20,549 nt of DNA from UPXZ01 sp035402725 (GTDB taxonomy: Bacteria > Bacteroidota > Bacteroidia > Bacteroidales > Paludibacteraceae), in NCBI GenBank assembly GCA_035402725.1, contig DAONDU010000024.1, positions 1 through 20,549 on the forward strand. Reading direction: 5' to 3'. A model generated the notes under the pieces. It did no database searches and was not told the origin of the DNA. It saw only the letters and a program-made list of their open reading frames with translations. The position numbers and the translations under genes are program-made. Position 1 is the stretch's first letter. Every line of letters begins with the position of its first letter. Positions 1 to 6,540 of the stretch are shown one piece after another.

Positions 1-188
1 GTTGTGTTGTTCAGACCACGTTCAAATTTGAAATCCATACGGGCTATTTCGTACCATTTGCCCAGATACTTCTCTTTATCGAAAGAACTGACTGCCACTG
101 CTCCCTTGGGGATACTTGTGCACGAGTTGAATAAACTGATTGTTACCATAAGTAATAAACTGACGGGAATTAATTTGTTTGTTTTCAT
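1..188 (-). CDS. blc: Bacterial lipocalin (Blc-type) lipoprotein, N-terminal part only
   Basis: The gene runs off the left edge; only the first 62 codons are present, from an ATG at 188 read on the minus strand. I translated them by hand. They show a lysine-bearing N-terminus, a hydrophobic stretch and a candidate lipobox ending at Cys23 (LFNSC), so the product is probably an outer-membrane lipoprotein. Right after the signal comes FDKEKYLGKWYEIARMDFKF (residues 36-55), which is the hallmark first strand of bacterial lipocalins (GxW motif followed by YEIAR). In this family the barrel binds lipids such as lysophospholipids and is linked to envelope stress and membrane repair. The start lies 32 bp after the stop of the DUF2271-like gene on the same strand, so the two are probably co-transcribed. 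The family call is firm; the ligand cannot be known from this fragment. Confidence 0.87.
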   Translation of the reverse strand, partial: MKTNKLIPVSLLLMVTISLFNSCTSIPKGAVAVSSFDKEKYLGKWYEIARMDFKFERGLNNT

Positions 189-220
189 GATGTTACTCGC
201 TTATTGATGTTACTGACTTT

Positions 221-949
221 TTAGTTGAATGTCATAGTGATTTTCTTTGCAATTTTCAAGGCCGTCGTCAGGGTATTCAGGTCAGTGTAAAGTTGACCGT
301 CACTACCGGCATAATGACTGCGTCCCACCGGTTTGAGCTCAATTTCTTCACCCGCCTTATTGGTGTCAAAATCTGCGGAATAAACCACAGCCGGCTGGCT
401 GGATGTTTTATATTCTTTGTCCTCTGGATATTTATTGTTGGTCCAGTATTCGTTCCAGTCCCATGATTGATTGAGCTCCAGATAAATCCGGTATTTGCCT
501 TTTAATCTGGTTTCTGTTTTCATCGTCAGAACAAATGACGATAGGGGAGTTGCCCCGGAATAGGCATCCGGAACGGGATTTTTGGGAGTTGGCATATAAG
601 TACCCAGTTCATTTTTTACTCCGCGCTGATGTGCCCAGTAAGGAAGTGTGGCGGGTCGTTGAATTTCACCCGGCAGCCATTTGCCCGTATTTCTGTTTCC
701 TCGTTCGAAATAGCCTTTTGCCACGCTCTTTGATACATAAAGGGTTTGAATATACTTTCCGTTTTCATCAGCCAGCCATACAGCATACAGGGGATGATTG
801 TGCTCTTTCCCTTTTTCAAATTTCAGACTCAATACGGTACATTGATCATTTTTCCCATATACATAGTTGGAAAAAGTCTCCGGTTTCTTTTTTGCTGAAG
901 CAGCTACTGCCAGAATCAGCATTACTGTCAAAATTATTTTTGTTTTCAT
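221..949 (-). CDS. DUF2271-like exported protein
   Basis: The product has 242 residues and a signal peptide (residues 1 to about 19, MKTKIILTVMLILAVAASA) and is probably periplasmic. The core resembles DUF2271: a strand-rich stretch YAVWLADENGKYIQTLYV at 55-72, KWL at 90-92, and the D-x-x-S-G-A-T motif at 129-134 (DAYSGATP), followed by the long strand GKYRIYLELNQSW. DUF2271 proteins are uncharacterised and often sit beside PepSY-domain, ApbE or TonB-linked iron and flavin genes. Here the neighbours are a TonB-dependent receptor 128 bp upstream and a lipocalin 32 bp downstream, all on one strand. A role in handling an imported ligand is inference only. The C-terminal third (about 170-242) has no motif I recognise. 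No Bacteroidota promoter motif is visible in the 128 bp before the start. Confidence 0.7.
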   Translation of the reverse strand: MKTKIILTVMLILAVAASAKKKPETFSNYVYGKNDQCTVLSLKFEKGKEHNHPLYAVWLADENGKYIQTLYVSKSVAKGYFERGNRNTGKWLPGEIQRPATLPYWAHQRGVKNELGTYMPTPKNPVPDAYSGATPLSSFVLTMKTETRLKGKYRIYLELNQSWDWNEYWTNNKYPEDKEYKTSSQPAVVYSADFDTNKAGEEIELKPVGRSHYAGSDGQLYTDLNTLTTALKIAKKITMTFN

Positions 950-1077
950 GAGTAAATAATATTTTTTTATTTGTCACATGGAACTCGCATGTCAGAATTT
1001 CACACCTTATGGTAAACCTCTGTGTTCAAGCTTGTTTCATATTCCGATAATTTGCATGTTTTCATTAACTATTTGAA

Positions 1078-3480
1078 CTAGATTTTTATAATTAAACCAA
1101 TTGTAGGTAAAACTGTTCCGTTGTAGGTTTCTAATACGCGCAGTCCCTGACGGGTAATGTCTCCATTCGGGTCCGGAATGATGGTCCCTTCCGGGGTTTT
1201 GTTGGTGTAAATGGGAATACTCTGCGACTGAAAATTGTAAACATTCTGAATGTCGGTGTACAAATTCAATACCCATTTTTTGAAATAAAACTCCTTGTCC
1301 AAGCGCAAGTCGAGCTGATGTGCATCTTTCAGCCGCAGCGAGTTGAAGTTGGCGTAATCTATGTAAGGTTGGTTAGTTATGTTCCAGGCTACCCTGTTGC
1401 CTGATTTCTGAAAATCGATTGGCGAGTAGGGTGCACCTCCAACATATCTCCAGCGCATGGCTATGTTCCAGCTTTTCCCGAATTTATAGCTCGAAATCAG
1501 GTTGAGCAGATGTCTCGTGTCCCATGAAGACGGACGATATATGTCATTTTTATCGGTAAATTCACTTCTGAAGAAAGTGTAAGTGGAGGTAATGTTCAGA
1601 TTCTTCCATTCCATGATTTTGTAGAGAACTTCCACTCCGTAAGCCCTTCCTTTTCCCGTTGAAATTATTTCTTCATCACCTATCTGACCATAATCAGTAC
1701 CCTTGCTGGCTATGCTTAATCCATCCGATACCGAAAGTGGATAGTTTTGATATTGTTTGTAAAATCCTTCTACTGTCAAACGCATTTTCTCAGCCGGACG
1801 GTATTCGATACCAACTATAGCCTGATTGGATGTAACGTATTTCAGATTTTCGTTCTGGTTAACCAGCGGACCTCCGGTGGCATAACGAAAACCAAGTGTG
1901 GTATAAGCAGGCTGCATGGCATATCGTCCGAAGTTGGCATTCAAATCCCATTTATCAGATAAAGTGTAGGAAACTGACAGACGGGGCGAAAACTGATTGA
2001 GAGGATTTTGCATATTCTTGTTGTAGTTGTTACCTACCAGGCTCACGCCTACCGAAAGTTTCAGGCGGTTGTCCAGGTATTCGTCTGATGCTTGTGCAAA
2101 TGCCTGATAACCAAATAAGTTCAGATTGGTCTGATAGTTCAGTTCATTTTCAGTATTGTTGTAGAACAGACGCCGGAATGTTTCGTTGGTGTAATGTGAA
2201 TAACGCAGTCCTGCTCCGATTTTAAGTTTTACCGGCAGATAGGGATAATCGCGTTCAAAACGCAGTTTGTTTTCAGCTTCGTCGGATGTATAATCCGATA
2301 ACAGATTTTCATTTACTTTAGGCAGGGTGTCATCATTGCCCTTGAACTTGAAGTTGTTGTTTCTCAGCATATTTCTGCTCAGTACCCAGTTGTCAATGTG
2401 TTTCTCGCCAAAATGTTTGTAAACCAAACCTACAGTATAATTCCACTGTTTGTAGATGGGCAGGTAACTCAACAGATATTTTTGTGCTTCTGTTCCCGTT
2501 TTCTCGAGTTCGGTATTTAATGTCATGTTGTCAATGGCTCCGATGCCCACGAATGTAAGCTCGTTTTTCTGGTCAATCTGATACTTGTATTTCACCTGAA
2601 AGTCGTTGTAAGTGGGCAGGAATGGCAGTCCAATCAGTTTGAATAGCAGCTGCAGGTAGGACTGACGGGCAGAAACTATAAATGTTGATTTCTTACCGAT
2701 TGGTCCGTCGAGGGTTAGAGCCGCATCCGATGCACCCACTGATAATTTGGTATGTACACGGTCTTTGCTGCCGTCTTTTTGCTTGATTTCCATTACAGAA
2801 CTTAATGCGTTGGTACGGTTGGCAGGGAAAGCGCCTGTGTAAAAGTTGATTTCACGTACAAAATCGGGATTAATAACACCGACAGCACCTCCGGATGAGC
2901 CCTGAGTGGCGAAGTGATTGATGACGGGTATTTCTATGCCATCCAGATAGAAAACATTTTCAGATGGGCCGCCACCGCGGACAATCAGGTCGTTGCGGTT
3001 TGGATCAGTGGCACCAACTCCCGGAAGTGACTGAAGTACTTTCGAAACGTCGCGGTTTGCTCCGGCGCTTTTCTCGATCTCCTGAACGCCAACCGACAGT
3101 ACCGAAATCGGACTTTCGATGCGTTTTATATTCAGATTTTGACGTACCACTACTTCCTTAATAACAATTGCAGCCTCAGGTACAGCTATATCGACAAAAG
3201 TTGTTTGGTTGCCCTGAACCTGAATTTCTGATGAAACGGTAGTTTCAAAACCTACAGATCTAGCAATCAGCTTTACAAATCCGGGTTTTATTCCTGTGAA
3301 AATAAAATTACCATCAAGGTCGGATGTTGATCCGATGGTTGTTCCTTCAATCTGTATAGTGGCAAATTCGATCGGCTCGTTGGTTTTCATATTGAATAAC
3401 CGCCCTTTAATCGTTCCTTCCTGAGCAAAAGAGGAAAGAGTAATCATTATTAAAGTTGTTAGCAGAAGTAATTTTCTCAT
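1078..3480 (-). CDS. TonB-dependent outer-membrane receptor with carboxypeptidase-regulatory-like N-terminal domain
   Basis: The 800-residue product starts with a signal peptide (MRKLLLLTTLIMITLSSFAQ, cleavage near 20). Residues 22-108 form a carboxypeptidase-regulatory-like beta sandwich (GTIKGRLFN..., DLDGNFIFTGI). The plug follows at about 120-235, with the typical LQSLPGVGA, LIVRGGGPSENVFYLDGIEI and INFYTGAFPA segments. The rest is a beta barrel rich in aromatic strands, ending in TIGLIIKI. Such receptors import a bound ligand across the outer membrane using TonB/ExbBD energy. No SusD-like partner is present, so this is not a standard glycan-uptake pair. The pattern is nearer to stand-alone siderophore, cofactor, metal or peptide receptors, but the substrate cannot be read from the sequence. 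The length is normal and I see no frameshift. The upstream 135 bp contain no clear promoter motif. Confidence 0.93.
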   Translation of the reverse strand: MRKLLLLTTLIMITLSSFAQEGTIKGRLFNMKTNEPIEFATIQIEGTTIGSTSDLDGNFIFTGIKPGFVKLIARSVGFETTVSSEIQVQGNQTTFVDIAVPEAAIVIKEVVVRQNLNIKRIESPISVLSVGVQEIEKSAGANRDVSKVLQSLPGVGATDPNRNDLIVRGGGPSENVFYLDGIEIPVINHFATQGSSGGAVGVINPDFVREINFYTGAFPANRTNALSSVMEIKQKDGSKDRVHTKLSVGASDAALTLDGPIGKKSTFIVSARQSYLQLLFKLIGLPFLPTYNDFQVKYKYQIDQKNELTFVGIGAIDNMTLNTELEKTGTEAQKYLLSYLPIYKQWNYTVGLVYKHFGEKHIDNWVLSRNMLRNNNFKFKGNDDTLPKVNENLLSDYTSDEAENKLRFERDYPYLPVKLKIGAGLRYSHYTNETFRRLFYNNTENELNYQTNLNLFGYQAFAQASDEYLDNRLKLSVGVSLVGNNYNKNMQNPLNQFSPRLSVSYTLSDKWDLNANFGRYAMQPAYTTLGFRYATGGPLVNQNENLKYVTSNQAIVGIEYRPAEKMRLTVEGFYKQYQNYPLSVSDGLSIASKGTDYGQIGDEEIISTGKGRAYGVEVLYKIMEWKNLNITSTYTFFRSEFTDKNDIYRPSSWDTRHLLNLISSYKFGKSWNIAMRWRYVGGAPYSPIDFQKSGNRVAWNITNQPYIDYANFNSLRLKDAHQLDLRLDKEFYFKKWVLNLYTDIQNVYNFQSQSIPIYTNKTPEGTIIPDPNGDITRQGLRVLETYNGTVLPTIGLIIKI

Positions 3481-3615
3481 ATTTCGTTATTTTTATTATT
3501 TGTGGTTTAAGGTGTGTTAAAGATAATGTGTTTTTTTCGAAATATTCATTTGTGTAATCAATTGTTGCATGTAGAATATTCTTATTTCTGATAATTTATT
3601 GCTTGTTGAAAATTT

Positions 3616-4068
3616 TTATTCAACTGATTTAAGGAGTTCAATCAATGCGTTTAGTTGTGACTTCAACTTGTTTATTTCTTCAATATTGGTTTTATTCGGA
3701 TCTATCTTTAATTTTTGAACCAACTTCATCGGAATGATAGCTGCTGCTTCCTGCATTATCTTGCCCTTTTCGGTCAGTTTAACCATAACTTTTCGGTGAT
3801 CTGTTTCGGAAGGAATACGGTTTATCAGTTCCATGGTTTCCATCCTTTTCAGTAGTGGTGTGACTGTGTTAGTGTTTAATACCAGCTTATCGGCAATTTC
3901 TATCACCGAAAGTTCTTCGAATTCCCACATCACCATCATCACCAGATATTGCGGATAGGTTATTCCAAGAGCATCCAGATCATCCTGATATGCTCTTGTT
4001 ATCAGTCTCGATACCGCATAGAAAGGAAAACAAAGTTGATTTTCCAGTTTTAACTGTTCGTATGCCAT
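3616..4068 (-). CDS. ohrR: MarR-family organic-peroxide-type repressor (OhrR-like, one-cysteine)
   Basis: The 150-residue protein has the OhrR/SarZ N-terminus LENQLCFPFYAVSR, with Cys13 as the only cysteine. Tyr27 and Tyr38 sit at the same spacing from this cysteine as Tyr29 and Tyr40 from Cys15 in Bacillus subtilis OhrR, where they contact the reactive thiol. The winged-helix DNA-binding region covers about 50-95 (LSVIEIADKLVLNTNTVTPLLKRMETMELINR), with DHRKVMVKLTEKG as the wing. In the family, oxidation of this cysteine by organic hydroperoxide or hypochlorite releases DNA. A single cysteine implies the 1-Cys mechanism, in which a mixed disulfide with a small thiol forms. The gene starts 11 bp after the glutathione peroxidase stop, so it is the second gene of that unit and probably represses it and itself through the two palindromes near 4593-4634. 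Confidence 0.87.
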   Translation of the reverse strand: MAYEQLKLENQLCFPFYAVSRLITRAYQDDLDALGITYPQYLVMMVMWEFEELSVIEIADKLVLNTNTVTPLLKRMETMELINRIPSETDHRKVMVKLTEKGKIMQEAAAIIPMKLVQKLKIDPNKTNIEEINKLKSQLNALIELLKSVE

Positions 4069-4079
4069 ATTCTGTTTAT

Positions 4080-4565
4080 TTATTTGTTCAGTAAAGTTTC
4101 AATATCCTTACGTAATTGCCCGGGTTTGGTCAGTGGTGAAAAACGTTTGTACGGATTGCCGTTGCGGTCAACCAGAAATTTAGTGAAATTCCATTTGATT
4201 TCATTACCCGGAAAACCTTTCAGTTCTTTTTTCAGATATTTGTAGATAGGGTGGGCGGTAGAACCATTTACATCAATTTTTGAGAACATCTGGAAGCTTA
4301 CGCCGTAGTTGATCAGACAGTTTTCCGAAATATCTTTCGCGTTACCGGGTTCCTGATTGGCAAACTGGTTGCATGGAAAACCAAGAATTACCAGTCCCTT
4401 GTCTTTGTACTCCTTGTGCAGTTTTTCAAGTCCTTCATACTGAGGTGTCAGGCCACATTTGCTGGCGGTATTTACTACTAATACAACTTTCCCTTCATAC
4501 GATTTCATGTCTATTTCTTTGCCTTGCAAAGAGTTTGCTTTGAATTGATAGAAGTTATTTATCAT
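4080..4565 (-). CDS. Glutathione peroxidase family thiol peroxidase (cysteine type)
   Basis: The 161-residue protein carries the complete Gpx fold. The peroxidatic Cys37 lies in VNTASKCGLTPQY, with cysteine rather than selenocysteine. Gln71 is in FPCNQFANQEPG, and Trp125-Asn126 in KWNFTKFLVDRNG complete the catalytic tetrad. Cys83 (ENCLINYGVSFQMF) is placed where thioredoxin-dependent bacterial members have the resolving cysteine. It therefore probably reduces hydroperoxides with thioredoxin in the cytoplasm rather than with glutathione. There is no signal peptide. It is the first gene of a two-gene unit with the OhrR-like repressor 11 bp downstream. The promoter lies 42-73 bp upstream and overlaps two likely repressor sites. 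The ATG at 4565 is preferred because the next Met (residue 20) would remove a family strand. Confidence 0.93.
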   Translation of the reverse strand: MINNFYQFKANSLQGKEIDMKSYEGKVVLVVNTASKCGLTPQYEGLEKLHKEYKDKGLVILGFPCNQFANQEPGNAKDISENCLINYGVSFQMFSKIDVNGSTAHPIYKYLKKELKGFPGNEIKWNFTKFLVDRNGNPYKRFSPLTKPGQLRKDIETLLNK

Positions 4566-4592
4566 ATTTTTATTTATTAGAATTGATATTTA

Positions 4593-4606
4593 TGTCGTTT
4601 GCGATA
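4593..4606. promoter_or_regulatory. Candidate repressor operator 1
   Basis: This is an imperfect palindrome with core TCG-TTTG-CGA at 4595-4604. It abuts and slightly precedes the -7 box of the peroxidase promoter as read on the minus strand, so it covers the likely start point. It shares TCGT-N2-GCGAT-N-CAAA with the second site 28 bp away. Binding by the OhrR-like protein is inferred from position only. Confidence 0.55.
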
Positions 4607-4638
4607 CAAAAATAATAATATATCGTGCGCGATGCAAA
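4607..4638 (-). promoter_or_regulatory. Promoter of the peroxidase-repressor unit (Bacteroidota type)
   Basis: Read on the minus strand, TTTG (4638-4635) is followed after exactly 20 bp by TATTTTTG (4614-4607). This matches the Bacteroidota housekeeping promoter TTTG-N19-21-TAnnTTTG in every fixed base. Transcription should begin near 4600, leaving a leader of about 35 nt before the peroxidase ATG. Confidence 0.8.
4621..4634. promoter_or_regulatory. Candidate repressor operator 2
   Basis: The palindrome ATCG-TGCG-CGAT at 4622-4633 lies fully inside the spacer between the -33 and -7 elements. A bound repressor would block RNA polymerase. It is a direct repeat of operator 1 with a 28-bp period and is markedly GC-richer than the surrounding AT-rich DNA. 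Confidence 0.6.
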
Positions 4639-4735
4639 TAAATATATGAATAAAAACATAAAATAACAGAAGTTAACCAAATGGGTGAGGGGCTGATTAG
4701 TTGTTGATTGGGGTTTTCGAACTTTTTTATACAAA

Positions 4736-4768
4736 AAAATGGTTTCATATTATTTATGAAACCATTTT
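4736..4768 (-). terminator. Rho-independent terminator of the glutamate dehydrogenase gene
   Basis: There is a perfect 13-bp inverted repeat, 4736-4748 (AAAATGGTTTCAT) with 4756-4768 (ATGAAACCATTTT), and a 7-nt loop. On the minus strand the stem runs into a T-rich tract (4739-4733, then TATAAAAAAG). It begins 36 bp after the glutamate dehydrogenase stop and separates that gene from the downstream peroxidase promoter. Confidence 0.85.
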
Positions 4769-4803
4769 CATGATATAAACCCTATGTTGTAGAAAAAAGT
4801 AGT

Positions 4804-6138
4804 TTATACAATTCCCTGAGCGAGCATGGCTTTGGCCACTTTGAGGAAACCTGCCACATTGGCGCCTTTCATGTAGTTGATATAGCCGTCCGGTTGTTTT
4901 CCGTATTTTACACATTGTTCGTGGATGTCGCTCATAATTTGATGAAGCCTACTGTCCACTTCGGAAGCGCCCCACGACAGGTGCATGGCATTCTGCGTCA
5001 TTTCAAGTCCCGAAGTGGCAACACCACCGGCATTGACAGCTTTACCCGGTCCGTACATGATTTTATGTTCGATAAAGAGGTCGATGGCTTCGGGTGTACA
5101 ACCCATGTTCGACACTTCGGCAACACACTGGGTACCGTTGTTGATAATATTTCGTGCATCATCGCCATTGAGTTCGTTTTGGGTGGCACAGGGCAGGGCA
5201 ATGTCCACTTTTACTTCCCATGGTTTGCGGTTGGGAACAAACTGGGCACCGAATTCTTCGGCGTAAGGTGCAACCACATCGTTGCATGTGGCACGAAGTT
5301 CGAGCAGATAATCAATTTTTTTGCCGCTGATACCATTTTCGTCGTAGATATAACCATCCGGACCCGAAATGGTAACGACTTTTGCACCCATTTCGGTAGC
5401 TTTGATTATGGCTCCCCAGGCTACATTGCCAAATCCTGATACAGCAACTGTTTTTCCTTTAATATCATGACCGGCAGTTTCGAGCATTTGTTTTACAAAA
5501 TATAAGGCTCCGAAACCGGTGGCTTCCGGACGGATGAGCGAACCTCCGAATTCAAGATTTTTGCCTGTCAATACTCCTGTATTCATCTGTGCCAGTTTGC
5601 GGTACATGCCATAGAGGTAGCCAATTTCACGTCCGCCAACACCTATATCGCCGGCAGGTACGTCGGTATCAGCACCGATATGACGCCAGAGTTCGAGCAT
5701 AAATGACTGACAGAAGCGCATGACTTCCGCATCCGATTTTCCGCGCGGATTGAAGTCCGAGCCGCCTTTACCACCACCCATAGGCAGGGTAGTCAATGCA
5801 TTTTTGAATATCTGTTCGAATCCCAGGAATTTCAGAATGGAAAGATTGACCGAAGGGTGAAAACGTAATCCGCCTTTGTAGGGACCAATTGCATTGTTGA
5901 ATTGCACCCGGTAACCGATATTTAGCTGTACTTCGCCCCGATCATCGACCCAGGGTACTTTGAAAGTGAATATCCGGTCGGGCTCAACAAGACGCTCGGC
6001 AATTTTTGTTTTTTCAAATTCGGGATGTTCATTATAAACTTCCTCGATGGTCATCAGTACTTCGCGTACAGCTTGCAGGTATTCCTGTTCACCCGGATGT
6101 TTGGCTTCGAGTTGCTGCATTAATTTCTCCAGATTCAT
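4804..6138 (-). CDS. gdhA: Glutamate dehydrogenase, hexameric, probably NADP-type
   Basis: The 444-residue cytoplasmic enzyme interconverts 2-oxoglutarate plus ammonium with glutamate and so links nitrogen assimilation to the TCA pool. Signature segments are PYKGGLRFHP at 86-95 (substrate Lys88), LPMGGGKGGSDFNP at 118-131 (catalytic Lys124) and PAGDIGVGGREIGYL at 161-175 (catalytic Asp164). The nucleotide-binding domain opens with VAVSGFGNVAWGA (about 222-234). Length and motifs fit the about 450-residue hexameric class typical of GdhA, which usually uses NADPH, but cofactor preference cannot be proved here. The gene stands alone: a strong terminator follows, and upstream lies the 402-bp divergent intergenic region. 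I could not find a good promoter match on its side. The ATG at 6138 gives the usual family N-terminus. Confidence 0.96.
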   Translation of the reverse strand: MNLEKLMQQLEAKHPGEQEYLQAVREVLMTIEEVYNEHPEFEKTKIAERLVEPDRIFTFKVPWVDDRGEVQLNIGYRVQFNNAIGPYKGGLRFHPSVNLSILKFLGFEQIFKNALTTLPMGGGKGGSDFNPRGKSDAEVMRFCQSFMLELWRHIGADTDVPAGDIGVGGREIGYLYGMYRKLAQMNTGVLTGKNLEFGGSLIRPEATGFGALYFVKQMLETAGHDIKGKTVAVSGFGNVAWGAIIKATEMGAKVVTISGPDGYIYDENGISGKKIDYLLELRATCNDVVAPYAEEFGAQFVPNRKPWEVKVDIALPCATQNELNGDDARNIINNGTQCVAEVSNMGCTPEAIDLFIEHKIMYGPGKAVNAGGVATSGLEMTQNAMHLSWGASEVDSRLHQIMSDIHEQCVKYGKQPDGYINYMKGANVAGFLKVAKAMLAQGIV

Positions 6139-6540
6139 GATTGTAGGATTATTGGGGTTATATGTTTTTTTTTGAAAAATATAAATTTCAGATTTTGTGT
6201 TTTTCAGAATGTAATGCTTTCAGTTTGAATTTGATGAAAAATGATAATTTGTAACATTATGATAGTGAAAAGCTATTATTTCAAAATTTAATTTACAAAA
6301 TACACTGTTTATGACAAATGGGAACTTTTGCTTGCTTACATTTAGATTACGGTGCAAGTTTAAATGTTTTATTTGTGATAATCAAATTTTTTGAAGTATT
6401 TTTGAGAATTATTTTCAGAAAAATCTGTTTTCAAGTATGAATAATTACTTCAAACGGATTTGATTTGGAAAAATTCCTTGAGTGGCAAAAAATTGGTTGA
6501 TTTTTTTTATTCGACAGGCGAAAATTTTAAATTTGAAAGT
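6139..6540. other. Divergent intergenic region between glutamate dehydrogenase and the receiver/ATP-grasp gene
   Basis: This 402-bp AT-rich stretch lies between two divergently read genes. It holds one good promoter for the rightward gene (6372-6404) and a predicted untranslated leader of about 130 nt. No convincing leftward promoter, RNA gene, terminator or conserved riboswitch-like structure was seen. The open frame running in from a TTG at 6460 is best read as a chance upstream extension. Confidence 0.6.
6372..6404 (+). promoter_or_regulatory. Promoter of the receiver/ATP-grasp operon (Bacteroidota type)
   Basis: TTTG at 6372-6375 is followed after 21 bp by TATTTTTG at 6397-6404, matching TTTG-N19-21-TAnnTTTG in every fixed base. 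The predicted start is near 6411, giving a leader of about 130 nt before the ATG at 6541. It probably drives the following three or four genes. Confidence 0.72.

Noticed and set aside
535..951. Open frame of 138 codons antisense to the DUF2271-like gene
   Set aside because: The opposite strand has a signal peptide and family motifs over the same span; this frame has none.
1078..3480. SusC-type glycan-uptake receptor
   Set aside because: There is no SusD-like gene on either side and the length (800) is below the roughly 1000 residues typical of SusC proteins.
4894..5439. Open frame of 181 codons on the plus strand inside the glutamate dehydrogenase gene
   Set aside because: It lies wholly antisense to a well-conserved enzyme and its translation resembles no family; codon bias of the real gene explains it.
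6139..6345. Leftward promoter for glutamate dehydrogenase
   Set aside because: Several TTTG-like tetramers occur on the minus strand but none pairs with a TAnnTTTG box at 19-21 bp.
6528..6535. TAAATTTG box just before the ATG at 6541 as a promoter
   Set aside because: It would give a leaderless transcript and has no TTTG 19-21 bp upstream; the site at 6372-6404 is much better.
6460..6540. TTG start giving a 27-residue N-terminal extension of the receiver/ATP-grasp protein
   Set aside because: The extension is low in complexity and unlike a family N-terminus; the ATG at 6541 gives MNTNSIKKLYFKDTSF directly.
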